Shown: positions 42,081 to 51,123, counted from the first letter of the stretch. The stretch: 64,000 nt of DNA from Clostridia bacterium (GCA_017549285.1 JAFYVE010000035.1:1-64000), one strand, 5' to 3'. Numbers and translations are program-made. The notes: a model not told the origin generated them from the letters alone.

Positions 42081-44267
42081 ATGTTTACAGATTTCAGAGT
42101 ATTTGAAACTGAACTTGCAGGCAGACCTCTTAAGGTTGAAGTCGGCAAGATGGCTCAGCTCGCAGCAGGCTCATGTCTCGTCCGTTACGGCGAAACAGAA
42201 GTTCTCTGCTCAGTTACAATGGCAGACAAGCCCCGTGAGGGTGTAGACTTCTTCCCCATGTCAGTTGACTTTGAAGAAAAGCTCTACTCAGTTGGTAAAA
42301 TTCCCGGTTCATTCCAGAGAAGAGAAGGCAAGGCAAGCGAAAAGGCTACTCTTGCATCACGTGTTATAGACAGACCCATCCGTCCTCTTTTCCCCAAGGA
42401 TATGAGAAACGATGTAGGTATCGTTGCAACTGTTATGTCAGTTGACCCCGATTGCTCACCCGAAATCACAGCTATGATCGGTGTTTCAATCGCTCTTTCA
42501 ATTTCACAGATTCCCTGGGACGGCCCCGTATCAAGCGTATCACTCGGTCTTGTTGACGGCGAATTCGTTATCAACCCCACAGTTGAACAGAGAGAAAAGA
42601 CACAGATGACAGTTACAGTTGCTTCAACAGCAGACCTCGTCGCTATGATTGAAGCAGGTGCAAACGAAATTTCTGATGAAGTTATGTTTGACGGTATTAT
42701 GTATGCTCACTCAGTCAACCAGCAGGTTGTTGAGTTCATCAAGGGCATTCAGGCAGAAGTAGGTAAGCCCAAGGTTGACTTCCCCTCAAACGATCCTTCA
42801 GAAGAACTCTTCGAAGCTATCAAGGCATTCGCAATTGACGATGTCAAGTTCGCTCTTGACACAGACGATAAGAGAATCCGTGACGAAAGACTTCTTCCCA
42901 TCTACGAAAAGGTTCACGCAGAATTCGATGAAAAGTTCCCCGAAGAAGCAGACAAGATCGACGATTGTATGTACAAACTCCAGAAGTACATCGTACGTCG
43001 TTGGCTCCTTGATGAGAACAAGCGTGTAGACGGCAGAGGCATCAACGATATGCGTCCTCTCGATGCTCAGGTTGACCTTCTTTCAAGAGTTCACGGTTCA
43101 GGTATGTTCACAAGAGGTCAGACTCAGGTTCTCACAGTTGCAACTCTCGGTTCAGCAAGAGATGCACAGCTTCTCGACGGTATCGACGAAGAAGAATCAA
43201 AGAGATATATCCATCACTATAACTTCCCCTCATATTCAGTAGGCGAAACAAAGCCCTCAAGAGGCCCCGGCAGAAGAGAAATCGGTCACGGCGCACTTGC
43301 AGAAAGAGCTCTTGTTCCCGTAATCCCCTCAATGGAAGAATTCCCCTATACAATCAGACTTGTTTCTGAAGTTCTTTCATCAAACGGCTCAACTTCACAG
43401 GCTTCAGTCTGCGGTTCAACTCTTGCTCTTATGGCAGCAGGTGTTCCCATCAAGGCTCCCGTTGCAGGTATTTCTTGCGGTCTTATCACAGAAGGCGACC
43501 GTTTTATGACAATGGTTGATATTCAGGGTCTTGAAGACTTCTTCGGCGACATGGACTTCAAGGTTGCAGGTACAAAGAACGGTATCACAGCAATCCAGAT
43601 GGACCTCAAGGTTCACGGTCTTACTCCCGAAATCATCAAGGAAGCTCTTCAGAAGACACACGATGCAAGAAACCACATCATCGACAACGTAATGCTTCCC
43701 TGTATCGCAGAACCCAGAGCAGAACTTTCAAAGTATGCTCCCAAGCTTCTTTCAACTAAGATTGATGTTGATAAGATCGGTGACGTTATCGGTAAGCAGG
43801 GTAAGGTTATCCAGAAGATCTGTGCAGAATGCAACTGTAAGGTTGACGTTGAAGAAGACGGTTCAATCTTTGTTACAGCTCAGGATATCGAAGATGCAAG
43901 ACGTGCTCTTGATATCATTGAAACAATCGCTAAGGATCCTGAAGTCGGTGCAATCTACAAGGGTGTTGTTACAAGACTTATGTCTTTCGGCGCATTCGTA
44001 GAAATCGCTCCCGGTAAGGAAGGTATGGTTCACATCAGCCAGCTCGACGTTAAGAGAACTGAAAAGGTTGAGGATGTTGTCAATGTAGGCGACGAAATCA
44101 TCGTTAAGGTTCTTCCCGTTGACGATCAGGGCAGACTCAACCTCTCAAGAAGAGATGCTCTTATCGAGGTTGAAGGTCTTGTTCCCGAAAACGAACCCGC
44201 TCAGGAAAGAAAGCCCCGTAAGGACTTCAAGGGCGGCAGAAGAAACGGCAACAGACACCACGACTGA
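42081..44267 (+). CDS. pnp: Polynucleotide phosphorylase
   Basis: This 728-aa 3'-5' exoribonuclease degrades mRNA with phosphate. Two RNase PH cores are present (first: LVRYGETEVLCSVTMAD; second: RGQTQVLTVATLGSARDAQ, with GRREIGHGALAERAL and the catalytic block MDFKVAGTKNGITAIQMDLK). A KH domain (DVIGKQGKVIQKICAE) and an S1 domain (GVVTRLMSFGAFVEIAPGKEGMVHIS) follow, and it ends with a basic tail. AAAGGAG lies before the ATG. Codon use is that of a highly expressed gene. Confidence 0.97.
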   Translation: MFTDFRVFETELAGRPLKVEVGKMAQLAAGSCLVRYGETEVLCSVTMADKPREGVDFFPMSVDFEEKLYSVGKIPGSFQRREGKASEKATLASRVIDRPIRPLFPKDMRNDVGIVATVMSVDPDCSPEITAMIGVSIALSISQIPWDGPVSSVSLGLVDGEFVINPTVEQREKTQMTVTVASTADLVAMIEAGANEISDEVMFDGIMYAHSVNQQVVEFIKGIQAEVGKPKVDFPSNDPSEELFEAIKAFAIDDVKFALDTDDKRIRDERLLPIYEKVHAEFDEKFPEEADKIDDCMYKLQKYIVRRWLLDENKRVDGRGINDMRPLDAQVDLLSRVHGSGMFTRGQTQVLTVATLGSARDAQLLDGIDEEESKRYIHHYNFPSYSVGETKPSRGPGRREIGHGALAERALVPVIPSMEEFPYTIRLVSEVLSSNGSTSQASVCGSTLALMAAGVPIKAPVAGISCGLITEGDRFMTMVDIQGLEDFFGDMDFKVAGTKNGITAIQMDLKVHGLTPEIIKEALQKTHDARNHIIDNVMLPCIAEPRAELSKYAPKLLSTKIDVDKIGDVIGKQGKVIQKICAECNCKVDVEEDGSIFVTAQDIEDARRALDIIETIAKDPEVGAIYKGVVTRLMSFGAFVEIAPGKEGMVHISQLDVKRTEKVEDVVNVGDEIIVKVLPVDDQGRLNLSRRDALIEVEGLVPENEPAQERKPRKDFKGGRRNGNRHHD

Positions 44268-44284
44268 TTTTTGATAATTTTTTC

Positions 44285-44318
44285 GGCATATCGCATAATG
44301 CGATATGCCTTTTTTTTG
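44285..44318 (+). terminator. Terminator after pnp
   Basis: Perfect 11-bp stem GGCATATCGCA (44285-44295) with TGCGATATGCC (44299-44309), then a run of about eight T. Confidence 0.9.
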
Positions 44319-44346
44319 TTGTTATATTCCAAAAATAAAAATAATG

Positions 44347-44374
44347 TTGACATCAGTTGCAGCGATGATATAAT
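44347..44374 (+). promoter_or_regulatory. Promoter of small dockerin gene
   Basis: Perfect TTGACA (44347-44352), 16-base spacer, perfect TATAAT (44369-44374). AAGGAGG lies before the ATG at 44413. Confidence 0.75.
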
Positions 44375-44412
44375 AAAAATGTGATTTATCACAATAAAAA
44401 GGAGGAAAATGT

Positions 44413-44889
44413 ATGAAAAAGTTAGCATTGTTATTGGCTGTCATTATGTTGTTCGGTTTGTTTATTTTGCCTGTTTCAGCACATTGTGATATTGACAGAA
44501 ACAAATTTGAATGTAATAATGACATAATTTATTTCAGGAAGAGATTTTCTGTTCAGGCAAGTGAAATTATTGAACAGTCGGGTGATTCATCAGCAGTTGT
44601 GCTTGACTGTAACGGGAATATTCTTGAATCTCAGGCAATAGTTCCTACAGGTTCATTTCTTGCTACAATGCACAACGGTGCCGTTGCCGATAAAGTTCAA
44701 ATATGTCTGATGGAGGATGTCAGCTGTGACGGCAAGGTAACTGCAAGAGATGCACGTCTTGCGCTGAGATATTCCGCAAATCTTGAGAAGCTTGAAGGTC
44801 TTTCCCTGATTGCAGCTGATGTGGATGAAAACGGTAAAATATCGGCTGCAGATGCAAGACTTATTCTTCGTAAAGCTGCAAAACTTTAA
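44413..44889 (+). CDS. Secreted protein with C-terminal dockerin-type repeats
   Basis: This 158-aa protein has a signal peptide of about 23 residues (LALLLAVIMLFGLFILPVSA), a short domain of about 70 aa that I do not recognise, and a type I dockerin-like pair of calcium loops at the end: DVSCDGKVTARDARLALR and DVDENGKISAADARLILR. Dockerins bind cohesins on scaffold or cell-surface proteins in cellulosome-type systems, especially in Ruminococcus relatives. The first loop has Ser-Cys where Asn is usual, so calcium binding there may be weaker. No cohesin gene is in the window. Confidence 0.82.
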   Translation: MKKLALLLAVIMLFGLFILPVSAHCDIDRNKFECNNDIIYFRKRFSVQASEIIEQSGDSSAVVLDCNGNILESQAIVPTGSFLATMHNGAVADKVQICLMEDVSCDGKVTARDARLALRYSANLEKLEGLSLIAADVDENGKISAADARLILRKAAKL

Positions 44890-44898
44890 TTGAAAATT

Positions 44899-44927
44899 AA
44901 AAGCTCCGAATTATCGGAGCTTTTTTT
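44899..44927. terminator. Bidirectional terminator between dockerin and XRE genes
   Basis: Perfect stem AAAAGCTCCGA (44899-44909) with TCGGAGCTTTT (44914-44924), then TTT. It serves both convergent genes. Confidence 0.85.
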
Positions 44928-45153
44928 AATTCCTGAATTCAAAAAATTTGTTTACGGGGACCCCGAGCAGGTCTGACATATCAAAAAGCAAGTCAAGTGA
45001 AATCCCCGATGTTGCAAGTTCAACCTTGCTGACAGTTGTTCTGTCAATGTCAAGCGCTTCAGCAAACTGTTCCTGAGTGTATCCGTGCAGTTTTCTGTAA
45101 TATGCAATGTTTAACCCTAAAAGTCTGTATTTTTCTTTCTGTTGAGTTTTCAT
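44926..45153 (-). CDS. XRE-family helix-turn-helix regulator
   Basis: This 75-aa protein is a single Cro/C1-type helix-turn-helix: LGLNIAYYRKLHGYTQEQFAEALDIDRTTVSKVE with the recognition helix around TTVSKVE, then LLFDMSDLLGVPVNKFFEF. There is no sensor domain. ATG 45153 is preferred because GGTGA lies six bases upstream; ATG 45165 is in frame but lacks a site. It lies divergent from the LRR-dockerin gene and convergent with the small dockerin gene, so it may control either. A perfect 16-bp palindrome lies just upstream. Confidence 0.85.
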   Translation of the reverse strand: MKTQQKEKYRLLGLNIAYYRKLHGYTQEQFAEALDIDRTTVSKVELATSGISLDLLFDMSDLLGVPVNKFFEFRN

Positions 45154-45168
45154 TTTAATCACCATACT

Positions 45169-45184
45169 TAATCATATATGATTA
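45169..45184. promoter_or_regulatory. Candidate XRE operator palindrome
   Basis: TAATCATATATGATTA is a perfect 16-bp palindrome 16 bases upstream of the XRE start and about 40 bases before the LRR-dockerin -35. Position and symmetry suggest an operator for the XRE protein; no footprint evidence. Confidence 0.45.
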
Positions 45185-45224
45185 TTGACAGACTTGACAG
45201 AGAATATAATATATAAAATGATGC

Positions 45225-45253
45225 TTGACATTCTACAAATGATGTGTTATTAT
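45225..45253 (+). promoter_or_regulatory. Promoter of LRR-dockerin gene
   Basis: Perfect TTGACA (45225-45230), 17-base spacer, TATTAT (45248-45253). Two further TTGACA copies at 45185 and 45194 have no -10 at proper spacing. Confidence 0.7.
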
Positions 45254-45261
45254 CATAATTG

Positions 45262-45355
45262 TAAATAAGGTGCAGCGGATTTCTGCTGAAGGAGTATTTA
45301 TATAAAAGCAGAAAGCAGTGCTGAAATTAATAAGGCATTGCTTTTCTGTTTTTGT
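45262..45355 (+). promoter_or_regulatory. Attenuator-like leader of LRR-dockerin gene
   Basis: A long leader holds a terminator: CAGAAAGCAGTGC (45309-45321) pairs with GCATTGCTTTTCTG (45335-45348), one bulge, followed by TTTTTGT. Upstream TTTCTGCT (45280-45287) is complementary to AGCAGAAA (45307-45314), which forms part of the terminator's 5' arm, so it can act as an antiterminator. A possible 11-codon leader ORF (GTG at 45269) overlaps it. The ligand or trigger is unknown; it matches no riboswitch class that I recognise. Confidence 0.5.
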
Positions 45356-45407
45356 ACTTGAAAAATATATATGAAAGTGATAAGATGAAATCAAGGAGGT
45401 ATTTTTT

Positions 45408-46742
45408 ATGAATAAAAATGTTAAAAGAATTATTTTTGTGTTGCTGGCTGTTATTATTGTTATATCATTTTCAGCTTTGACTGTGTTTGCAGATGAAAAA
45501 AAGCCTGAAAAAAATAATAACATCGGAGTATTCAATAATAAATCGGATATGCTTGTATTCAATTATAAGATTGAGAATTCAGAAGCGATTATTACTTTTT
45601 GTGATAGGGATGCGAAAGGTGATATTGTTGTTCCTGAAACAATTGATGGTTATCCTGTTACAACGATCGGGGAAAATGCATTCGCAGGTTGCAGTAAACT
45701 TACAAGCATTTCAATTCCTGAGAGTATAAAGGTAATTGAAAATGGTGCTTTCAGTGTGTGTGATGGAATTACAGAATTCACTATTCCTGGAAATATAAAA
45801 ACAATAGGTGAAGGTGCTTTCTGGTCTTGCAGTAATCTTGAAAATGTTGTTATAAAAAACGGAGTTGAGTATATTTCAGGTAATATGTTCGGTTTTTGTA
45901 CAAGTTTGAAAAGTATAAAACTTCCCGACAGTATCACTTTTATTGGTTATTCGGCATTCTCGATGTGCAGCAAATTAAAGGAAGTTTCTTTATCAAAGTC
46001 TCTTGTCACTATCGAAAAATCTGCATTTGAAAGGTGTATAGGACTTGATAATGTTATAATACCCGAGGGGGTTACAATAATTCCTGAAAGAGCATTTTAT
46101 GAGTGTTCAGCACTTAAAAATGTAAAACTTTCCAAAAGTTTGACTACAATCGGACCATCAGCATTCTGTAAAACTTCAATTAAAAATATTGAACTTCCGT
46201 CAGGTTTGAAAATTATCGGTTCCAGTGCATTCTATGCAACACCGCTTGAAGAAATAGTTATTCCTTATGGTATAACAGCAATTAATGGTTCTGCTTTCCG
46301 TAATTGCGAAAATCTTGCTTATGTTGAAATTCCCGAAACAGTAGAATTGATAGATTCTTATGCATTTTACGGTTCAAGAAAAATGACAAGTATTAATATT
46401 CCTGCATCTGTAAAAAAAATGAGTTATATGAGTGTCGGCTATAATAACGAATTGGTTCCGATAGGTCTATTTACAATCTATGGTACAAAAGGTTCGGAAG
46501 CTGAACGATATGCCAATGATCACAGAATTATGTTTGTTGATTATAATGATTCTTCTGCACTATATGATGTCAACGGTGACGGTAAGGTTACTGCGGCTGA
46601 TGCAAGAATGGCACTCAGAGGCGCGGCACAGCTCAGTGGTCTGACAGGAAGGTATTTCTTTGCAGCTGATGTCAATAAAGACGGCAGGATTACTGCCTCC
46701 GATGCAAGAAAGATTCTCCGCAGAGCGGCAAAACTTGAATGA
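45408..46742 (+). CDS. Secreted BspA-type leucine-rich-repeat protein with dockerin
   Basis: This 444-aa protein has a signal peptide (about 29 residues, ending SALTVFADE), about 12 BspA/LRR_5 repeats of some 23 residues from residue 70 to 365 (for example PVTTIGENAFAGCSKLTSIS and IKVIENGAFSVCDGITEF), and a C-terminal dockerin pair (DVNGDGKVTAADARMALR and DVNKDGRITASDARKILR). BspA repeats mediate binding to host or plant matrix proteins. Together with dockerin they suggest a cell-surface adhesin docked on a scaffoldin. AAGGAGG precedes the ATG. An attenuator-like leader lies upstream. Confidence 0.9.
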   Translation: MNKNVKRIIFVLLAVIIVISFSALTVFADEKKPEKNNNIGVFNNKSDMLVFNYKIENSEAIITFCDRDAKGDIVVPETIDGYPVTTIGENAFAGCSKLTSISIPESIKVIENGAFSVCDGITEFTIPGNIKTIGEGAFWSCSNLENVVIKNGVEYISGNMFGFCTSLKSIKLPDSITFIGYSAFSMCSKLKEVSLSKSLVTIEKSAFERCIGLDNVIIPEGVTIIPERAFYECSALKNVKLSKSLTTIGPSAFCKTSIKNIELPSGLKIIGSSAFYATPLEEIVIPYGITAINGSAFRNCENLAYVEIPETVELIDSYAFYGSRKMTSINIPASVKKMSYMSVGYNNELVPIGLFTIYGTKGSEAERYANDHRIMFVDYNDSSALYDVNGDGKVTAADARMALRGAAQLSGLTGRYFFAADVNKDGRITASDARKILRRAAKLE

Positions 46743-46751
46743 TTTTTATAT

Positions 46752-46780
46752 GAGGCTTCGTTTTTTTCGGAGCCTTTTTC
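46752..46780 (+). terminator. Terminator after LRR-dockerin gene
   Basis: AGGCTTCG (46753-46760) pairs with CGGAGCCT (46768-46775), one T-G pair, followed by TTTTTC. Confidence 0.7.
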
Positions 46781-46805
46781 GTTGATTTTATCTAAGTTTT
46801 TGTTG

Positions 46806-46834
46806 TTGACAAATAATGCTCGTTATGATAAAAT
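46806..46834 (+). promoter_or_regulatory. Promoter of T-box-valS
   Basis: Perfect TTGACA (46806-46811), 17-base spacer, TAAAAT (46829-46834). Transcription would start near 46841, just before the T-box leader. Confidence 0.75.
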
Positions 46835-46861
46835 ATCTGTAATATTTTCATTTCGTAGATC

Positions 46862-47082
46862 GGGAGGAGTAATTCTTTCTTTCTCTCAGAGAGAAGGCGG
46901 TTGGTGCGAGCCTTTGAGTAAAGACTGAATGAAGGTAGCCCGTGAGAAGCGGAAAGAAAGGCTTTTGCCGAGTAGAATCCGCCGTATGTCTGCGTTAAAG
47001 GCTTCGAGTGCAGTCAATTGACTGAATTCAGGTGGTACCACGGAGAGTTTCGCTTCGTCCTGTTTTACGGGACGAAGTTTTT
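46862..47082 (+). promoter_or_regulatory. T-box leader, valine-specific
   Basis: This fills the 360-base gap before valS. Stem I base CTTTCTTTC (46875-46883) pairs with GAAAGAAAG (46952-46960); its distal part contains GGTTGGTGCGAGCC. A GTA triplet at 46935-46937 is the likely valine specifier. The canonical T-box AGGTGGTACCACGG lies at 47030-47043, followed by the terminator CTTCGTCC (47053-47060) with GGACGAAG (47070-47077) and TTTTT. Uncharged tRNA-Val would favour the antiterminator and raise valS expression. Confidence 0.92.
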
Positions 47083-47104
47083 ATATTTTAAGGAGGTAAT
47101 TTTA

Positions 47105-49801
47105 ATGAGCAAGGAACTTGAAAAACAGTATAATCCTAAAAACGTTGAAGACAGAATATATAAAACCTGGCTCGACGGCAAATATTTTCACGCAGAACGT
47201 GATGAAAGCAAACAGACTTACACAATAGTTATTCCCCCACCGAACATCACAGGTCAGCTTCATATGGGGCACGCCCTTGACAACACTCTTCAGGATATCC
47301 TTATCCGTTTCAGAAGAATGCAGGGCTTTGATACACTCTGGCTTCCCGGCACAGACCACGCTTCAATCGCAACAGAAGCTAAAATCGTTGAAGCTATGAA
47401 GAAAGAAGGTCTTACAAAAGAAGACCTCGGCAGAGAAAAATTCCTTGAAAGAGCCTGGGACTGGAAGAAACAGTACGGCGGCAGAATCGTTGAACAGCTC
47501 AAGAAACTCGGTTCATCTTGTGACTGGGACAGAGAGAGATTCACTCTTGACGAAGGCTGTAATAAGGCTGTTAATGAAGTTTTCGTACGTCTTTATGAAA
47601 AAGACCTTATTTACAGAGGCAACCGTATGGTTAACTGGTGTCCTTTCTGTAACACATCAATTTCAGATGCTGAAGTTGAATATGAAGAAAAAGACGGCCA
47701 TTTCTGGCATCTTCTTTACACAGTAAAAGAAACAGGCGAAAAGCTTGAACTCGCAACAACACGTCCCGAAACAATGCTCGGTGATACAGCTGTTGCTATC
47801 AATGCAGAAGACGAAAGATACAAGCATCTTCACGGCTGTCACGTTATTCTTCCTCTTCTTAATAAAGAAATCCCCATCGTATGCGATGAACACGCAGATA
47901 TGACAAAGGGAACAGGTGTTGTTAAAATCACTCCTGCACACGACCCCAACGACTTTGAAGTAGGTCAGAGAAACAATCTCCCCATTGTGCGTACATTCAC
48001 ATATGACGGTCACCTTACAGGTGCAGAGGATAAGAGAATTGCAGATGAGCTTATTGCAAGCGGCAGAGCAACTGAAAATGAACCCGAAGTTCTTGACTGC
48101 GGCAAGTATGCAGGTATGACAACAAAGGAAGCAAGAAAAGCAATTCTTGCAGACCTTGAAGCAGGCGGATACCTTAAAGAAGTTGAACCCCGTAAGCACG
48201 AGGTAGGCACTTGCTACCGTTGTCATAACACAATCGAGCCTATGGTTTCAAAGCAGTGGTTCGTTCGTATGGTACCCCTTGCAAAGCCTGCTATTGAAGC
48301 AGTTGAAAAGGGTGAAACAAAGTTCATTCCCGAAAGATTTACAAAGAACTATCTCAACTGGATGAACGGCACACGTGACTGGTGTATTTCACGTCAGCTC
48401 TGGTGGGGTCACAGAATCCCCGCATATTACTGTGAAGACTGCGGTAAGATGACTGTTTCAAAGACAGAACTTGATGCTTGTCCGCATTGTAACAGCAAGA
48501 ACCTCAATCAGGATCCCGATACTCTTGATACCTGGTTCTCATCAGCTCTCTGGCCCTTCTCAACACTCGGCTGGCCCGAAGAAACAGCAGACCTCAAGCA
48601 TTATTATCCCACAAATACACTTGTTACAGGCTATGATATCATCGGTTTCTGGGTATCCCGTATGATTTTCTCAGCTCTTGAATATACAGGTCAGGTGCCC
48701 TTTGACACAGTTCTTATCCACGGTCTTGTCCGTGATGCTCAGGGCAGAAAGATGTCAAAGTCACTCGGTAACGGTATTGATCCCCTTGAAATTATTGATC
48801 AGTACGGCGCTGATGCATTGAGATTCACTCTTGCAACAGGCAACAGTCCCGGAAACGATATGCGTTTCTCAGACGAAAAGGTTGAAGCAAGCCGTAACTT
48901 TGCAAATAAGCTCTGGAATGCTGCTCGTTTCGTTCTTATGAACCTTGACGAAAACGAACCTGCACCTTATGTTCCTGAAAATCTTGCAATTGAAGATAAA
49001 TGGATTCTCAGCCAGTTCAACACACTTGCAAAGGAAGTTACAGCTTCACTTGACAAGTTTGAACTCGGTCTTGCAGTTCAGAAGCTCTATGACTTCATTT
49101 GGGATGTTCTCTGTGACTGGTATATCGAGCTCTGTAAGATTCGTCTTAATTCAGAAGATGCAGAAAAGAAGGCAACATGCAAGGGTGTTCTTGTTTACGT
49201 TATGTCAAATACACTCAAGCTCCTTCATCCCTTTATGCCTTTCATCACAGAAGAAATCTGGCAGACACTTCCTCACGCAGGCGAATCAATTATGGTTTCA
49301 AAGTGGCCTGAATTCACAGATAAACTTGTTTTTGCTGATGAAGAAGCTGAAATGGAACGCATCATGACAGCTATTAAGGCAGTAAGAAACCGCCGTGCAG
49401 AAATGAACGTTGCTCCCTCAAAGAAGGCAGAAGTTTATGTTGCAACTTCATATAAAGATACATTCACAACAGGTGTTGAGTTCTTCAAGAGACTTGCATC
49501 AGCATCAGATGTTCAGGTCGCAGACAGCTTTGACATCGAAGGCAGCGTAAGTGTTGTTACTGCAGATGCAACAATCTATCTTCCTCTTGCACAGCTCGTT
49601 GATTTTGAGGCAGAAAAGAAGAGACTCAATAAAGAACTTGCAGAAGCTGAAAAGAAGCTCGGCTTTATTGAGAACAAACTTAATAATCCCGGTTTCCTTG
49701 CAAAGGCTCCCGAAGCTGTTATTGCACAGCAGAAGGAAGATGGTGCAAAACTTCAGGAAAAGATTGCTCTTCTTAAATCAAGTATTGAAAAATTAGGTTA
49801 A
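47105..49801 (+). CDS. valS: Valine--tRNA ligase
   Basis: This 898-aa class I synthetase charges tRNA-Val. It shows PPPNITGQLHMGHALD (HIGH region, with HMGH), the CP1 editing domain with TTRPETMLGDTAV, DTWFSSALWPFSTLGWPEE, VLIHGLVRDAQGRKMSKSLGN (KMSKS), the anticodon-binding helical domain and a C-terminal coiled coil (about residues 830-898, LVDFEAEKKRLNKELAEAEK). ATG 47105 has AAGGAGG upstream; the longer reading frame from 47018 runs through the T-box leader and is not translated. The GTA-specifier T-box upstream supports the valine assignment. Confidence 0.97.
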   Translation: MSKELEKQYNPKNVEDRIYKTWLDGKYFHAERDESKQTYTIVIPPPNITGQLHMGHALDNTLQDILIRFRRMQGFDTLWLPGTDHASIATEAKIVEAMKKEGLTKEDLGREKFLERAWDWKKQYGGRIVEQLKKLGSSCDWDRERFTLDEGCNKAVNEVFVRLYEKDLIYRGNRMVNWCPFCNTSISDAEVEYEEKDGHFWHLLYTVKETGEKLELATTRPETMLGDTAVAINAEDERYKHLHGCHVILPLLNKEIPIVCDEHADMTKGTGVVKITPAHDPNDFEVGQRNNLPIVRTFTYDGHLTGAEDKRIADELIASGRATENEPEVLDCGKYAGMTTKEARKAILADLEAGGYLKEVEPRKHEVGTCYRCHNTIEPMVSKQWFVRMVPLAKPAIEAVEKGETKFIPERFTKNYLNWMNGTRDWCISRQLWWGHRIPAYYCEDCGKMTVSKTELDACPHCNSKNLNQDPDTLDTWFSSALWPFSTLGWPEETADLKHYYPTNTLVTGYDIIGFWVSRMIFSALEYTGQVPFDTVLIHGLVRDAQGRKMSKSLGNGIDPLEIIDQYGADALRFTLATGNSPGNDMRFSDEKVEASRNFANKLWNAARFVLMNLDENEPAPYVPENLAIEDKWILSQFNTLAKEVTASLDKFELGLAVQKLYDFIWDVLCDWYIELCKIRLNSEDAEKKATCKGVLVYVMSNTLKLLHPFMPFITEEIWQTLPHAGESIMVSKWPEFTDKLVFADEEAEMERIMTAIKAVRNRRAEMNVAPSKKAEVYVATSYKDTFTTGVEFFKRLASASDVQVADSFDIEGSVSVVTADATIYLPLAQLVDFEAEKKRLNKELAEAEKKLGFIENKLNNPGFLAKAPEAVIAQQKEDGAKLQEKIALLKSSIEKLG

Positions 49802-49808
49802 TTTACAG

Positions 49809-49836
49809 AACGCAGGGCGTAAGTCCTGCGTTTTTT
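49809..49836 (+). terminator. Terminator after valS
   Basis: AACGCAGG (49809-49816) pairs with CCTGCGTT (49825-49832), followed by TTTT. folC starts only 15 bases later, so some read-through is likely. Confidence 0.8.
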
Positions 49837-49851
49837 GAAAGAAGAATATTT

Positions 49852-51123
49852 ATGACCAACGCAGAAAATTATTATCATTCACTTCTGACATTCGGTATTA
49901 TGCCGGGGCTTGAAAGAATAAAGATACTTCTTGAAAGGCTCGGCAGTCCCGAAAAAGACTTGCACTGTATCCATGTTGCAGGTACAAACGGAAAAGGTAC
50001 GGTCTGTTCATTCCTTGCATCAGTACTTAAAGAGGCAGGGTACAAAACAGGTCTTTATACTTCGCCTTATATTGTTGATTTCCGTGAAAGAATCCGTGTA
50101 AACGGTGAAATGATAAGTGAAAAAGACCTCAATGAAGTGACTGAAACTGTAAAAGCAGAAATCGAAAAGCTCAGAAGTGAAAATATCATTATAACCGAGT
50201 TTGAAGCAGTCACAGCTGCTGCTTTTCTTCATTATAAAAATGTAGGTTGTGATTTTGTTGTGCTTGAAACGGGACTCGGAGGCAGATTCGATGCAACAAA
50301 TGTAATTGAAAGCCCTCTTGCGAGCGTTATTGTTTCAATTTCACTGGACCACGTCAATATTTTAGGCAACACTATAAGTGAAATCGCATTCGAAAAGTGC
50401 GGAATAATCAAGAATGGTTGTCCCGTCGTTACAAATTCAGCTCAGCCTTCTGATGCTTTATCTGTTATTAAAGAACAATCCGAATTAAAAAACTCAAAGC
50501 TTTATGTTTCCTCAATTAATGATATAAAAGTCATTGATGAATCAATAAAGGGGAGTGAAATCAATTATCAGGGCAGAAATATTTTTGTGCCTTTCCCCGG
50601 TAAGCATCAGCAAGAAAACTGCATAACAGCGCTGACAGTTATTGATTTGTTAAAAGAGCAGGGGATAGTTATTTCCGAAAATGCAATTTCAGCCGGTATC
50701 AGTAAAACAAGAAATCCTGCAAGATGCGAAGTCGTTTGCGAAAATCCTCTTGTTATTCTTGACGGTTGTCACAATGAAGACAGCGCAAGAGCTCTCTGCT
50801 CTGTTATGGAAAGCCACCTTAAGGGCAAAAAAATAACTGCACTTATGGGTATGATGGCAGATAAGGATATTGATAAAGTTCTTTCAATGATGATGCCTTA
50901 TTTCGATAAGGTGTATACCGTAACTCCCTCAAATCCGAGAGCTTTGGACAAAGATGAACTATGCGATAAAATAAAAAAACACGGCACATCAGCCGTGAGT
51001 TATAAACTTGATAAAGATTCAGTTGATGAATTGATTGAGAGTATTGAAAAAGACGGAGTACTTATTGTCTGCGGTTCGCTTTATCTTTGCTCGGATGTGT
51101 ACAATCTGATTGTGCACAATTGA
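49852..51123 (+). CDS. folC: Bifunctional folylpolyglutamate/dihydrofolate synthase
   Basis: This 423-aa Mur-ligase-like enzyme adds glutamate to dihydropteroate and to folates. It shows HVAGTNGKGTVCSFLASVLKEAG (P-loop), YTSPYIVDFRERIRVNGE (family signature), VLETGLGGRFDATNVI and the C-terminal glutamate ligase block LDGCHNEDSARAL. No other folate gene is nearby. valS-folC gene order is widespread in Firmicutes. It may depend on read-through from valS, because no separate promoter is evident. Confidence 0.95.
   Translation: MTNAENYYHSLLTFGIMPGLERIKILLERLGSPEKDLHCIHVAGTNGKGTVCSFLASVLKEAGYKTGLYTSPYIVDFRERIRVNGEMISEKDLNEVTETVKAEIEKLRSENIIITEFEAVTAAAFLHYKNVGCDFVVLETGLGGRFDATNVIESPLASVIVSISLDHVNILGNTISEIAFEKCGIIKNGCPVVTNSAQPSDALSVIKEQSELKNSKLYVSSINDIKVIDESIKGSEINYQGRNIFVPFPGKHQQENCITALTVIDLLKEQGIVISENAISAGISKTRNPARCEVVCENPLVILDGCHNEDSARALCSVMESHLKGKKITALMGMMADKDIDKVLSMMMPYFDKVYTVTPSNPRALDKDELCDKIKKHGTSAVSYKLDKDSVDELIESIEKDGVLIVCGSLYLCSDVYNLIVHN

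Noticed and set aside
45185-45210. Second promoter before the LRR-dockerin gene
   Set aside because: Two TTGACA copies are there, but TATAAT at 45205 is only 14 or 5 bases away.
47018-47104. N-terminal extension of valS
   Set aside because: The extra codons read through the T-box and its terminator; ATG 47105 has AAGGAGG and begins the family sequence.
47663-48226. Minus-strand open frame of 187 codons
   Set aside because: It is a shadow of valS with Cys/Phe-rich composition and no start signal.
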